A DNA stretch of 64,000 bases, taken from contig KV425560.1 of the NCBI GenBank assembly GCA_001632425.1, positions 480,418 to 544,417 of the forward strand. Reading direction: 5' to 3'. Every line of letters starts with the position of its first letter. Within the stretch, counting starts at the first letter, position 1. This document shows positions 26,540 through 38,608 of this stretch, one piece after another. Origin of the DNA: Neolentinus lepideus HHB14362 ss-1. Its lineage: Eukaryota > Basidiomycota > Agaricomycetes > Gloeophyllales > Gloeophyllaceae. A program made the translations under genes and the position numbers. Under the pieces are notes generated by a model. The model worked only from the letters and a program-made list of their open reading frames with translations, ran no database searches and was not told where the DNA came from.

Positions 26540-28801
26540 TCAACCCTCCATATCAGCCAACTTAGTTTTATCCAGCGCCTCCTCCGCCTCCTCATCTTCC
26601 TCCTCCTGAATAAGCTTATCGCTCCGCCCTGTAGCATCAAACCTCCTCTTCTCTTTAAACGGATTCTCCCTCCTCTCGCCCTTCTTGAGCACCGCTGTCG
26701 GAGGAACGACGCCCTTCATGTTGAAATACGTCAGGTCGCCGCCGGAGTAGGAGTCGATGTGGCGGATCCATGCGTCGAACCTGCAGCAACCACCCCTCAG
26801 CCCCATCTCATCTTTGATATAAAAAGATAACAAGGCAAGGTACGAATACTTACACCCCAGCACTCTCCTCGATCTCCCTAATACCTTTGTATATATGCTC
26901 GAGTTTGAATGCCTCGATTTCCTGTCTGTGTACCTCGAAGTCGATAGGCGGCCGGTACTCCGGATCTTCGGGATTGTGGCCCTTATTGATGGGTTCGACA
27001 CGGGTATTGTAGCCCTGAAAGATGGGGTACTCGAGGAGGAGCCCTAAGGCGGGCATCTTGGGGACGAAGACAGTGCGCGGCCCATATAGCTAGGATGTGG
27101 AGATGTGAGAGAGAAAAGGGAAGGGAAAACGCAGGCAAACGGACCTCGTCGATGATCTGGGGTGGTGTGCCTGTCCGGCATGCGAGAACCAAGACGGACA
27201 TCATTTTTCGCTGCTCAATATATAAGTCCTTGTGTCTCTACGGCTCGCTAGATAACCCACTATCTATACAAATGAATAATTAGAGAGATCACAAGGATGT
27301 TTGAGAAAAACCGACTTGGTGTAACATGAAACTTTGCCCATGCCATAATACGCTTATCCATTCTGTGTCCCCATGCACGACAGGACCAGGAATCTACGTG
27401 GTCCTGAACGAAATCTGCCTGCAAGATCTGACAGCAGAGCGGCTTACCTCGATGCCCTTGATGAACCTCCCCGTACTCCTATCCCCAAACTCCCTCCCCA
27501 CCGTAAAATTATGGAAATTATGCGACCCCTCAAACTTCTTTGCCAACTCTCTCAGCTGCTCGACGCGTTCCGGTTCGACGCGCCACTGCCTCTTTCTCCT
27601 TAGATCATCCTCTTTACTCGTGGGCTCTTGTAGCGATGCCTGCCAGAAGGGGTGCACCGAAGGCTTGGTGGACTCGCCACTGAGATTGAGGTTGCACGTT
27701 TTATGTAACCCGGAGCCGGGCTTTGGAGGGAGAAGGGCGTAGGAGGGAAAGGTGTAGGTGTATTTTCGGCTGTCGCAGAATCTGGGAGGAGATAGGATTT
27801 ACAGGTGCACATGGGTGTGAGAGAGAGCTATGGAGACCTACGTTCGTGCGCTGAAGGAGTTCTGCACTCTTGACTGACGAGATGTCTATTACCATTCCCT
27901 GGTCCATATAAAATAACTCCTAACTCACAATACCCCATAACCGGATCTCTGGTGGTAAAAGTTCGTTCATGCGCGCCTTCAAGTCGCTCACACCAGGCAC
28001 CTCGGTGATTAACTTCATAGAAACCACGTTCCCGGCAGCATGTACGCCTGCATCCGTACGAGCAGCGCGGCCGAGGTTTACCTTCAATGAACGAATCCCA
28101 TAGTTATCGTATGCCCCGTTGATGACGCCTCGTTGTACCAAATACCTTGACAGGATCGTCCGCATTATCCTGCGAGACAGCGCCCGCTTTGACGAAGGCA
28201 TCGAACAGCACACCTTCAATCGTGACCACTTTCTCCCCTGGCTGACTTCAAGTAGCAGGATGAATAACATTCCATAAGGACAGTAACATTTATGGTGGGC
28301 ATTAGATACGCACAACTGCATCCCGCTGTACCCGGACCCGCAGAACCCTATGAGAACCGCACACTGTTTCTTCGGTAGACGAGGCCCTTTCGGCTCTGAG
28401 AATTCCTCCTCCTTGTCTGAGCCCTCCTGACGAGTACCCCTCCGTCTGCCCTTTCCCTTGATTTTAGCCTTCTTGTCCTTTCCTTGCTTGCCTTTTCTCT
28501 TGCCATTGTTCTTGCTCTTCACTTCCTCACCTTTCTCCATAGCCTCCGCACCCTCCACGTCCGGTGCAGGCGTGTCCTCTGGCGTAGCATCCTCAGGCTC
28601 CATTCGCGAACGCTTGGAGCAGCTAGGATCCTCTTCCAATGCTCTTTTCGAGCCTGCATTCGCTACGGGTTCGGTCATAATCACAATCTGCCGGGAACAG
28701 GTCGACGTATAAAATCGCCGTGGAAAGATACTCTTGGAAGCAGTAAGAGGGATGAGAAAGCGCTCCACGCCGCGTCTTGAGGCGTACAACTTCCGGAGCA
28801 T
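26540..28801 (-). CDS. PUS1: tRNA pseudouridine synthase PUS1 (TruA family)
   Basis: Exons: 28801-28314, 28245-28146, 28081-27929, 27873-27842, 27781-27448, 27393-27316, 27213-27145, 27089-26854, 26780-26540; 576 aa. TruA/Pus1 motifs: ALIGFCGSGYSGMQ-type strand (CAVLIGFCGSGYSGMQF), GRAARTDAGVHAAGNVV with catalytic D206, QNSFSARTFCDSRKYTY, GSHNFHNFT, FIKGIE and HGQSFMLHQ-(x)-RKMMSVLV. It makes pseudouridine in tRNAs and some snRNAs/mRNAs. The first 41 residues are Arg/Ser-rich with no acid residues except one Glu, resembling a mitochondrial presequence. Met42 opens a Lys/Arg-rich, nuclear-localisation-like N-terminus (SKRALEEDPSCSKRSR), so two start sites are plausible. The acceptor at 27211-27216 is a GAGCAG pair, which can add or drop one Gln. 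Confidence 0.94.
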
Positions 28802-29347
28802 AACGTCCCTCGACGCGTCGCGACTTTGATCACCTCCTTATTCCATGGATTTGTATCCACATTAATGTGGACAGCATGTGTTACTCTGGGCTCTATCACT
28901 TGCGGTGTACCATGACAAACTTGGCAACCTGAAGGATGAAGATCTGTTGGAAAGACAGTTTTCAAACGTTCAAGTCTTGAACACCTGTCCAGTTTTCACC
29001 GGGCAGGAAACACTAATAGAGACATTTCCTGATGATTCTGCACAGTTCTGCGGCAAAGCCTCCCCAAACAACTATCGTCGCACTCTCTATCGCGGACCTG
29101 CTACTCTAGAAGTACTTCGCCTGTATCGTGGAGTGGAGTGGGGTGCCAGCAGCCCGCCACATTCCGATCGATTTGTACTACCCACTCCTCAAGGACACTT
29201 CGAATATAATTGGACGGCTGCAGGGGTAAATATGTCCATTCAAGTACACCCTCCCTCGTGACCGATATTTACAAGCCTCTATAACATCGGTATGTACCTC
29301 TAGCTATTGTACGAAACTCTGAATTCAAACCAATACGCCAGAAACCC
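28802..29347. other. Divergent promoter region
   Basis: Shared by PUS1 and a small membrane protein gene. A 128-codon frame at 28878-29261 shows no motif or splice support. Confidence 0.5.
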
Positions 29348-29785
29348 ATGGAACCATTACAAACCGTTCAGAACGAGCAGGGCACAAGTAAGGATGAGAC
29401 GGCGTGGAGAACTGCCATTGAAGATCTCGATGCCCAAATGAAACGATACGAGGAGACGAGGCGAACCGGTGACAAGGAGGCGGAGCAGGAGGAAAGCAGA
29501 AAGCTCGTGGATGCGATGAACCAGATTGCCGACAGCCACCCAGACCCGAGAGTACAGGAAGAATGGCGGAAGAAGGCGCAGGCTTTCGATACAGGGAGCG
29601 ACACAGAGAAACAGAGTTTGCTCGGAGACATTGGGAAGCGCATTGCTGTTCTGTTCACGGTGCCATTTGCGTTGGTTGGGGCTGTCGTATTCGCTACGAG
29701 TGCGGCGATATATGGAGCAGGAAATATGGTCGGAAATGTGTTGCAGAGGACCAGGAGTAGGAGGAAAAGCGCTAGTCAGCAGTAA
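29348..29785 (+). CDS. Small membrane protein of unknown function, 145 aa
   Basis: Single exon. The N-terminal 95 residues are charged and helical (AIEDLDAQMKRYEETRRTGD, then EAEQEESRKLVDAMNQI), likely coiled coil. A 30-residue hydrophobic, Gly/Ala-rich segment follows (about 99-131, VLFTVPFALVGAVVFATSAA then IYGAGNMVGNVL), and a basic tail RTRSRRKSASQQ. The topology suggests a tail-anchored or hairpin membrane protein with its long N-terminal part in the cytosol. Unknown function; the order coiled coil, hydrophobic hairpin, basic tail recurs in fungal organelle-membrane proteins, but that does not fix a role. Confidence 0.7.
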   Translation: MEPLQTVQNEQGTSKDETAWRTAIEDLDAQMKRYEETRRTGDKEAEQEESRKLVDAMNQIADSHPDPRVQEEWRKKAQAFDTGSDTEKQSLLGDIGKRIAVLFTVPFALVGAVVFATSAAIYGAGNMVGNVLQRTRSRRKSASQQ

Positions 29786-31129
29786 GTCGATGCATTTATA
29801 ACTGTATAACGTCCGCACTGTATCAATATATCATCCGCGACATAATTACTTGTAATACTGCGATATTATTTAATATGTTACTTGAAGCCAACATATTGTC
29901 AGAGACCTAGTAGTCGGACACCCTACACTGTATGCCTTGCCCTACCTGCTATATCCCTCGTATCAGTTCCATTCCACCTGCAAAATGTCAGCATACATTG
30001 TGTCTATCATTCCCAAGTAGCTCTGTATTTTTGTGTATGATACAGCTGAGTGTAGAAATATTCCATTTTTGTCATAGCCTTTGGAGCAGAGGACTATGTA
30101 CTCGGACAGTGTATATAGCACCTGTTTCTGCATCCCAACCCAGCCTTAACCTTTGCATACCATGTCCCCTAATATGCTGGACTATGGTTCAGTACATTTG
30201 AGGGATGAATGAGAGCATAAGCAGAGGATACAAATTGTGCCCAAACCCCAATATCATGCAAGCTGAGGAACATTCAGGTTGTATCTGCTGCAGGACACAG
30301 CTACTCTCATCCTAATGCTACTTAGACTTCATCATTTAGGTCAGATAGATGATACACACAGCCCAAATGAGCCAATCCCCAACTGACATCGACATCTTCC
30401 TTTTAGTTTTTCACCCCTCCACTTCTGCTGCAGATGCACCTTGACCCAGGTCCCCAATCCCCCACCGCACTGACAAAATTAATGAAAAAATACCTTTGAG
30501 TACCTTCACTATATCTCAAACCATTCACATAGCTTCTTGAGGCCAGCAGTCAGAGAGGACACAATAAGAGGCTTTGAAGTCGGGGAGGTCCAGTTGACTG
30601 ACATTTCACAAGTGGCCATCTTGTCGGCCTCATAACGATGATAAATGGAGATCAATTTTGTTGTTCAGAGTCTCGTATGAGAGCCAAGATCATGTAGAAT
30701 TGAATAGAGTGCACCCGGAGACAGCACGACGCCATGGTGGATGGCGAGAATGAGAGGACTGTAGAAGGTGGCGGCGCGCAGAACGCGAAACATCAAAAAC
30801 GGAGAACTCCGACAGCGACGCTGACGATAACTCGGTCAGTTTTCAGCGTTTCCTCGTAAAACTTAGCAGAAGTGTTCACTCGAACTATAGCTTTCAAATG
30901 ATATATAAATTGCAATCTAATATTAGCTAAGGAGCGAGCAAAAGCCCACTGTCCGAGTAGGCAGTGTGTCCGACTGATCCGCGACAGTAAGTCCAAATTT
31001 AAAGGTACTTTTGCTACCTAGTGACGCCCCTGACATGACTGGAAACGTCCACGACTCCATAACGGCGCGCGAGCGAAGCTATGCTAGTGCCGTATCCATC
31101 TCACCTTACTCGTCAGTGCACACAAGGCC
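29786..31129. other. Intergenic region, 1.3 kb
   Basis: AT-rich in its first third. No supported frame, RNA gene or repeat. It should contain the promoter of the acid phosphatase gene. Confidence 0.5.
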
Positions 31130-32886
31130 ATGTCCAAGGAGACTGTCGAGTCCGAGCTTCCGTTCACTACTGGCGGTAGCGTCCAACAGTCAAACGTAAA
31201 ACAGACGCAGTCCAAATTAAGGGGTGTGGTGCTCTGTGCGCTGTTGTTCTTAGACTTCGCCGGTTTCAAGGTCGGGGGGTATATCTGCGACAGCTGGAGC
31301 AGGCACAGACATAATGCTGGAAAGCACGATATCACGAAGCATTGGGCGCAGTATACTCCCTACGTGCCTGCGGGAGACTATGTTCCTCCCCCGAAGCATT
31401 GCAAAGTGACACAGGTGCGCACTCATACGTGAGTTCGATATAGTACGCTGACGCCAGGGTCGGTGCATCTTAGGTTAACCTTGTACGAATTCTTTTATTT
31501 CGTGCCATATCCGCTTCACTTTGACATGACTCTTGAAGCTTCAACGTCACGGCGCTCGTTACCCGTCATCCGATGACCCAGTTGAGATGGAAGAAGCCAT
31601 CTCCAAGCTGCAGCAAGCGGACGAGTACAAGGACAAGAGTCTCGAGTTCCTGCGAAACCACTCTTACTTTCTCGGACAGGACGACCTTATTCCCCTGGGT
31701 GCTGAGCAGTGAGTTCTGGCTGTTCTTGTACATCAGCGTTCCATGTCCTCAGACTTCCCCCGGCAGGTCCTTCCAGTCTGGTATCGATATATTCGATCGA
31801 TACAGTAGGCTTGTGAGCAAGGGGAACCTGCCATTCGTCCGTGCCTCGGGTCAGGACCGCGTCGTAGACACAGCGAGGAACTGGACTGCTGGCTTTGCCA
31901 CGGCCAGTCGCTACGAATATGAGCCCCACATCTCTGTCATCATTCCTGAAGACGTAGGTACCACTCTTTGTCTGTTCGTCATCATACCTCCTAACTTCTT
32001 CGTAGAAAAATGATACCCTGCAGATTAATCAGTGCCCCTCCGCCCCATCATATCACCCGTACACCGAGACCTGGCGCGACATTTTCATCCCACCCATCAA
32101 GCACCGTCTCAATAAGGCTGCTCCCGGCGCTCACCTCAATAACAGCAATGTGTACAGTCTGATGGCGCTTTGCCCGCTGGAGAGCGTGGCTCTGAGCGCC
32201 GCAGAGTGGCAGTTCAGTAGGTTCTGTGGACTGTTCACCGAAAAAGAGTGGAAGCAGTTTGAATGGCATGAGGATTTGAAGAAGTATTACAAGACTGGGT
32301 AGGCGCTTGTTTTCTTTGTTTTGTAAATACCTTATCTCATCGTGCGTGCAGGTACGGCAACCCGCTTGGTCCTGTTCAGGGTGTTGGCTACGTCAACGAG
32401 CTTCTCGCCCGGCTAACGAACAATGCAGTTAGCGACCACACTAACACTAACGCAACTCTCGATTCCTCGCCGGAGACCTTCCCTCTGAACCACACCATCT
32501 ACGCCGACTTCACGCACGAGAACCTGCTTGTTGCGGTCTTCGGCGCCATGGGGCTGTTTAATCAGAGCACGACACTGAACCCGAGACACGTCGGTAAGAA
32601 GCACCGGACATGGAACGCGCACAAGATGGTGCCGTTCTCCGCAAGGATGGTCGTGGAGAAGATGGAATGCGAGAAGTGGCCTGGGCTGAGCGAGGAGACG
32701 AGCGAATTTGTGCGAGTGTTTGTGAACGATGAGATGCAGCCGCTGGATTTTTGTGGTACTGGGGAGGGTGTGTGTACCTTGAATGCATTTTCGGAGAGTC
32801 AGAAATACGCGAAGGACAGTGGACAGGGTGATTGGGAGAAGTGTTTTGAGGAAGAGGACGGGGACCGAGTCATTTCAGCTCTTTAA
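31130..32886 (+). CDS. Histidine acid phosphatase (phytase-like), N-terminally membrane-anchored
   Basis: Exons: 31130-31414, 31474-31482 (9 nt), 31539-31708, 31767-31953, 32006-32298, 32352-32886; 492 aa. The N-terminus has no classical cleaved signal but a hydrophobic segment (about 32-51) after KLR, so a signal anchor is likely. CKVTQ-VNL-LQRHGARYPSS joins across the micro-exon and gives the RHGxRxP motif (nucleophile H102). Later come GQDRVVDTARNW, YETYTE-type Cys-containing segments and the second catalytic motif ADFTHENL. There H370 is followed by Glu, where fungal phytases usually have Asp (HD). The family removes phosphate from phytate and other phosphomonoesters outside the cell. Substrate range may be broad rather than phytate-specific (inference from HE). 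Confidence 0.9.
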
Positions 32887-33031
32887 GATCTCATGAGTGT
32901 TGTTTCTTATATATTTTGATTGATTAGTAGGGAATAGGGTGGTATACCGACAAGCACACAGTTCGTGACGGAGTAATATAATATTTTAGGCCCTAGTGTC
33001 TAAATTCTAGACTTTGAGGATGAAATGACGG

Positions 33032-33474
33032 TCATAGCAGGCTTTCGTCTGCGAGCAGTACAACGCATGCTGTCAGGACAGCACTCGCCACGATCGTCAT
33101 CAGGGCGAAATGCGGCCTGTGAAATGACCCGGATATAAAAGAACCGTCAAATGTCGGACTAGATGTACTGACCCCGCGACGTCTATGAACGCCCGCTGAT
33201 TGCGCATGTCTATGGAACTGCTCTGATACTCCCACAATCCCGCGCCGATGGCAAGGAGTGCAGTAACCGCCTCTAATGCTCCTACAGGCAGCACGCCCCT
33301 TCCAGGAGACGCTTCGTCCTCTGCGCGGTCGTTAATCGACAACCGGGTGCGAAGAAGGATAGATGAGGATATGAGTGAGAGAAGAATGGCGAGTCTGAAG
33401 TGGGAGAGTAGGTTTCGCTCGAGCATGCAGAAGTCTCGCGCAGTACTTCCAGAGTTTTCAATTGTCAATGGCAT
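33032..33474 (-). CDS. DUF202-family small membrane protein, 128 aa
   Basis: Exons 33474-33173 and 33116-33032. The N-terminus carries the DUF202-like signature STARDFCMLERNLLSHFRLA. The first hydrophobic segment (RLAILLSLISSSILL) follows, then a polar loop with SINDRAEDEASPGRG. A second segment comes next (VGALEAVTALLAIGAGLWEY), and a third across the intron junction (ALMTIVASAVLTACVVLLA). Three predicted helices and about 130 residues fit the family, which includes fungal vacuolar and plasma-membrane proteins such as yeast VTC1-like domains; the function here is unknown. The 56-nt intron joins DVAG to PHFALMTIV in frame. Start chosen at MPLTIENSGS; longer in-frame upstream sequence lacks similarity. 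Confidence 0.75.
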
Positions 33475-33736
33475 CGTCGGCGCCTTCGCAAAGCATGCAG
33501 GAGGTAAAGCTGTAGGAATTTGAATCAGATTTGAAGTGCATATTGAAGCCACGGAGCCACAACCACATTCCACAGCCACACAGATTTCATCGGGCCCCTT
33601 GTTTGACTGTATTTGGTCACTGTTCAACTTATGGGCGTCTATGTACCTTACACCTTCATCTGGATACCCATTCATCGTCGTCCGCGTGCTCAACGTGCAA
33701 CGTTCGCTGCAAACTGAAGACCACTAGCTAGTACTC
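33475..33736. promoter_or_regulatory. Short divergent promoter region
   Basis: 262 nt separate the start codons of the DUF202 gene and the orphan basic protein gene; both promoters must lie here. No clear TATA element. Confidence 0.4.
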
Positions 33737-35742
33737 ATGGGCTTTCTCAAACGACTCTTCTCGTTGAGTAGCAGCAGAAGAGGCAAGAAGAAGAGAATAC
33801 CGCTTGAGTGCGACCCGGTAGAGTATGCCCTGCCTTACTCAGAAACGCGTGCGGGAAGACAGAATAACGAGCATGAGGCTTCTGCGAGTCGTCTTTTACG
33901 TTCCAGCTCAGCACACTTTGCTGTGGTGAACGAGGTGGATTATTCCAATTTGCCTCCTTTGCGTAAGTGAATGCGTGTTAATTGGAATTGTATTAGACAA
34001 CTGACGTGCCATGCGTCCAGCGCACCCCATCAATACCCTGTTGGGTACTCCCGGTCCAGCAAGTGCTGCTCCCTCCATTCGCTCTGCAAGCACAGCACCG
34101 AGCTACACGGTCACAATCATTAGTCGCGAGACCATCGCGCGTACCGAGTTTCCGAACGCGAACCCGCCTATACCCAATGACGCAATCACGACGCCGAAAC
34201 GAGACACGAAAATCACCCCACGTCGCAGAACCGATTTCAGGAAGGTGCCGGTGACCCCACGAGACCAGGACCGACTTCTCCGTCTCCGCCAGGACCCCTC
34301 CGTAGCAAGTCTGCTGAACATGTACGACGAAGAGGGGCGCATCGGCTCACATGCCTTCTCAAATACCCCGCCAGAGGTGAGGGAGTACTTGGCACAGGGC
34401 CGTGATCAAGTGCGGAGGACAGGATCGACGCTGCGCCAGCTGCTCGGCAGCCCGGCGAACGCTAATGGCGAGTCCGAAGGCGATATATCCTGGGCCGAGC
34501 GTTTCCTTGGGTGCGTGCTTCGTTCTTTTTTGTCGAACTATGCTAATATATGCTCACAGAGAGGAAAACGGCAGCACGACGTCGTTGAACTCGGACTCCT
34601 CCTTTGGCTTCGAGACACCGAAAGACTTTGCCTGCTATTCCGATGAAAAACTTGACCAACCCACGCTCCCTAACGACCACGATCTTTCCATGACTATGAA
34701 TGCGTCCGACCTTTGTCCGACCATCTCTTCGCTCGAGGTTGAGCTGAGTGGCGCGACAGATAGCACTTCTATCACCGAGTCCGCGTGCAAGGACCTCGAC
34801 ATAATGAAGACACCGCGACCTGCGTCAGAGATGTTCAGCTTCTTAACGCAGAAGAGGAGGCGTCCCCAAGGACCTCTCTCGCACTCTCCTCCGTCTCTGT
34901 CTTCGCATTCACCAGCACAATCCACCGATAGCCTGTCAATCTCGAAGACGAACTCTGTAGCGATACCCATTACAGATGATACCCAGCCACGCATCTTCCC
35001 GAAACAATCAGTACAGAACCTCGAACCAATTGCATTCCCCACAGCTTTCGACACACCCGCCCTCAAGACCGTCATTAAGAAGGAGCCATCCAAAAGCATG
35101 CAGAACCTTCCGCAGCCAGAGAGCCCGACGGTGCGCAAGACCGGCAAGACTAGCGTTCCCAATCAGCTCCCCGCAAGCCGTATACCGCGCGGGCCGCGTC
35201 CATCTGCGTCGACGCGCTCGAAGTCCATGCCCAAGCCCGGGCACGAGGAGACTGGGAGCCTGAGTATGACTGCTAGTTCCAGCAAGATGGATCTCTACAC
35301 GGCTGTTCCCGAGCGTACCACTCACCGCCGAGGTGGTTCTCAGGCTCGCAAGTACGCCCTCCCGCTTAACGATACCGCGGAAGAACTCCGACCTCCAAAG
35401 ATGGCATCCACGTCTAGGATGCTTCCCCGACCTAGAGTCCATACCTCCAGGTCCATTGCAGCTCTCCCGGTCACACTTGAGAAGGAGAATAGCCCTCCGC
35501 CTGCTACGCCCCCGAAAGACTTGAGGTACAAGTCTGGGGGTCTGAACTCCCTCCCCGTTACGCCCATCCGACATAACTCCTTGCTGAGAGTCGCGCATGG
35601 GGTCCAGCTCCCGTCTCCTGCTTCGTCTTCGGAGTTGTCTCCCCTTGCCAGGCAGATGATGACTACTGTTCGGGAGAAGCGCATGGCGGCGAGGGAGAAG
35701 GAGAGGGAGAAGAGTCGGAGTCGGAGCAGACTTCGAGTTTGA
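33737..35742 (+). CDS. Basic, disordered fungal protein of unknown function, 632 aa
   Basis: Exons 33737-33962, 34021-34510, 34560-35742. It begins MGFLKRLFSLSSSRRGKKKR: a Gly at position 2 and a polybasic patch could allow N-myristoylation and membrane binding (inference only). Residues 75-240 contain PHPINTLLGTPGP, VPVTPRDQDRLLRLRQDPSV and NMYDEEGRIGSHAFSNTPPE, which look like the conserved core; the remainder is Ser/Pro-rich. Near the C-terminus are LEKENSPPPATPPKDLRYK and the coiled, basic REKRMAAREKEREKSRSRSR. I know no function. Many (S/T)P sites suggest cell-cycle or MAPK phosphorylation. All exon junctions are in frame. Confidence 0.75.
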
Positions 35743-36262
35743 TCCCCTAGACTGGCTGCGGACCTGGACTTCGTTTTGCTGAGAGACAATATTCTCCGGT
35801 GTGTTCGGATGTAACCTTATTGTGTCTCATTTATCGGTTTGTCGTATTTGCTATCTTGCTTTGCTGAATATCCTGCTGTCCTCTCGTACATCGACCGCTA
35901 CTCCTCTTGCGTTATCAAAGTATCTAGTACATAAGATTTGTTAATAGCTCGTCTCGCACACCCTCTTGTCAATGTTATTGCGCTACCTTTGGTATGCAGT
36001 AGGATGCGAAGACTTGCCGGCGGCACCTCCGATCACAGGAGGGCCCCCTGCTGCATGGAGGCTGGCTCGCGCCATACGGCGGCACTAGCAAATATATCGC
36101 TTCCGTGCGAACTGACTCTCGTTAAGACGCAATCTGGCTTCAGACTGGTCTTCAGTTCTGTCTAATTCTGCAGTCGATCTTGTCGATTCAAAAGGTTATA
36201 CCGTATCTTCTCGGCCCTCTTCACCTGCTTCGCGGTCCGAATTCGACGAAGACGCATACGAA
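35743..36262. other. Intergenic spacer with transporter promoter
   Basis: No supported gene. It contains the 3' flank of the orphan gene and the promoter of the amino-acid transporter. Confidence 0.5.
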
Positions 36263-38223
36263 ATGGTACGCCCGTACGGTGCTGCGGCCAATCATGATGA
36301 AGTCGACCATCCAGTTGGCGGCGAGAACGAGTCGAGCGCTTTGCTCGGTGGGGTGTCGGGCGCGCGTGTGAAGCACAAGCAGGATGGACATGCGACGTTG
36401 TCCAGCAGTGTAGGGAATCTCGCGAATACAATTATTGGGAGCGGTGAGTTCTTTAAGCCTTGTTGCCTGCCGATGTCGATCAGGAGCTATACTAATGATA
36501 ATGTGATCCTACCAGGTATGCTCACATTTCCTTTGGTACGCTGCGTGCCCAATCTGGATGAGGACTGGGTCATAAGATGAGATGCGAGATGTAGGCTATG
36601 GCTTCTGCGGGTATTATACCTGGCATGATAACGTGCTTGTTCTCGGGAAGCGTTGCGGCATTTGGGCTGTACCTGTTGTCGCATGCTGCCGCAAAAGCGC
36701 CGCATAGAAAGGCTTCGTTCTTTGCTGTGGCGAATATGACATTCCCTAAAGCTGCAGTGTTCTTTGATGCCGCAATTGCTATCAAGTGTTTTGGGGTGTC
36801 TATCAGGTGATTCTTCATTTGATTCTATGTTAGTGGCCTTCTGCTAACAGACTATATCGCGCAGTTATCTCATTATTATCAAGGGTCTGATGCCTGGTGT
36901 CGTCAAGTCACTATATCACGACTTATCATCAAGTAATCCGCCAGACTGGACTTTATCAGGTCACAATTGGATCACAGTGTTCATGCTTATTCTCATTCCC
37001 TTGTCTTTCCTACGCAATCTGCACAGTCTTAGACACACAAGTTATGTGGCATTGTTTGCTGTAGGTGAGTTGCCAGGCCTTGCAAGTCTGTGATGCGCAT
37101 TTTGATTCGTATCTGGAACAGCCTACCTTGTCTTGATTGTCATCGTTTGCTATTTTCGGCCTTTGGACGGCATGCCCGAGAAAGGAGAGATTGCATGGGC
37201 TCATATCACGCCCAACTTTATCTCCACATTCCCGGTGCAAGTCTTTGCGTTCACATGTGCACAGAACGTCAGTGGTATCTGTGTTTGGAAATTCTTGAGT
37301 CCATACTGACTCTTCGCATCTGCTCAGTTGTTCCCTATATTCAATGAACTGTCAAGTAATACCCAGAGACGCATGGACATCGTTGTCGGCTCTTCCATTG
37401 GTGCAGCTACCCTGACATACGAAGTCATCGCTGTATTCGGCTATCTGACATTTGGGAACAAGGTCTGGTGATATTGCTATTTATCAGGATCCGGGCGCTG
37501 ACCGGCACCGATTCGATAGGTCGGGGCCAATATCATTGCGATGTACCCATCAACATCGCTTTTCATCGCTGTGGGCCAACTAGCGATTGTCATTCTTGTG
37601 CTCTTCTCGTATCCACTGCAGGTGCACCCATGCCGGAACTGCCTTGATAAAGTATTCCATGGGGGTGAAGTGCCGAAACCAGACTCTGAAGAAGAAGAGT
37701 TGGATGAAGCTCACGGAAGCTCTGACATGACTCCTCTGAAGCACGCGCTGCTTACAGCCGGAATAATTGCGAGCGGGTTTACAATCGCCTACTTCGTGGA
37801 CGACCTCCAGATGGGTGAGTGAGACACGCGTCATCGTGGCAGAACTATGTCGATAAATTGTGCCTAATCGTAGTGCTGTCCTTTGTCGGATCTACTGGCT
37901 CCACCACTATATCCTTCATTCTGCCAGGACTATTCTACTGGAAGGTAAGTCCCTTCGTTGGCCGTGTATTTTGTGTTTGCGTGTAGAAGGTACAAGCCTC
38001 ACGTGCATGGCTTCTTTACTGCAGTTGACGCATAACGATCCTACTGCGAGTAAGGCACTCACTCGGGCGTCCATCGCACTTGCTGCGTATGGTGTCTTTA
38101 TCTTCATATTCTGGTACGTCCATTGGATTTTTGGCTGCGGCGCCAATATTAATATTAACTGCCTTCGCGCGCAGTCTGAGCTTCAACATCTACCAAGTGG
38201 TGAAGCCTCATGCGTCAGGGTAG
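36263..38223 (+). CDS. AVT-type vacuolar amino-acid transporter (AAAP/SLC38 family)
   Basis: Exons: 36263-36443, 36516-36535 (20 nt), 36595-36806, 36865-37064, 37122-37267, 37328-37462, 37520-37814, 37874-37944, 38025-38113, 38175-38223; 465 aa. Signature start: HATLSSSVGNLANTIIGSG joined through the 20-nt exon to GMLTFPLAMASAGIIPG, the conserved TM1 of AAAP carriers. About eleven hydrophobic segments follow, with FTCAQNLFPIFNEL in the middle and GSTGSTTISFILPGLFYWKL near the end. Yeast AVT5/6/7 proteins export amino acids from the vacuole; AVT1 imports them. The acidic loop with DSEEEELDEAHGS before TM8 is cytosolic. Direction and substrate cannot be set from sequence, but the group favours Avt6-like export (inference). 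Confidence 0.92.
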
Positions 38224-38608
38224 CCAATGCCGCGTCGCTTGACTTACAGTATATTTTGGTTACATCGCGTTAGCTATGCCATATGTTTCAGGTTGTGCAA
38301 GCCTGTGCTATAATTTATTCTATGTGCTTTCTAAGAGATCTCCGTAAGCTCACAGCAATTGCATCGAAACAAGGTTTGCGGAGGCGCCCAAACTCCGTGG
38401 CGGGGAATTTACCACGGGAGATAGATCTCTGCGTGGCTAACTTCCTGACAGAGACATCGGTCCTACGGCACTCGACCGCTTTCTGCGTACGCATCCTTTA
38501 CCCTCTGACCTGATGCCCTTGTCTTTTCCCGCGACATTCCTCGCATAGTCTTCGTCGTTCGTCCTGTTGTTCAAAACGTTTTAAACGCCCTCAATCGTCC
38601 GGTTACCG
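38224..38608. other. Intergenic spacer
   Basis: 3' flank of the transporter and promoter/leader of the R3H-SUZ gene. A 77-codon frame here is not supported. Confidence 0.5.

Noticed and set aside
28878..29261. 128-codon frame between PUS1 and the small membrane protein gene
   Set aside because: No recognisable motif, sits in a short divergent promoter; no splice sites or TATA element in the right place.
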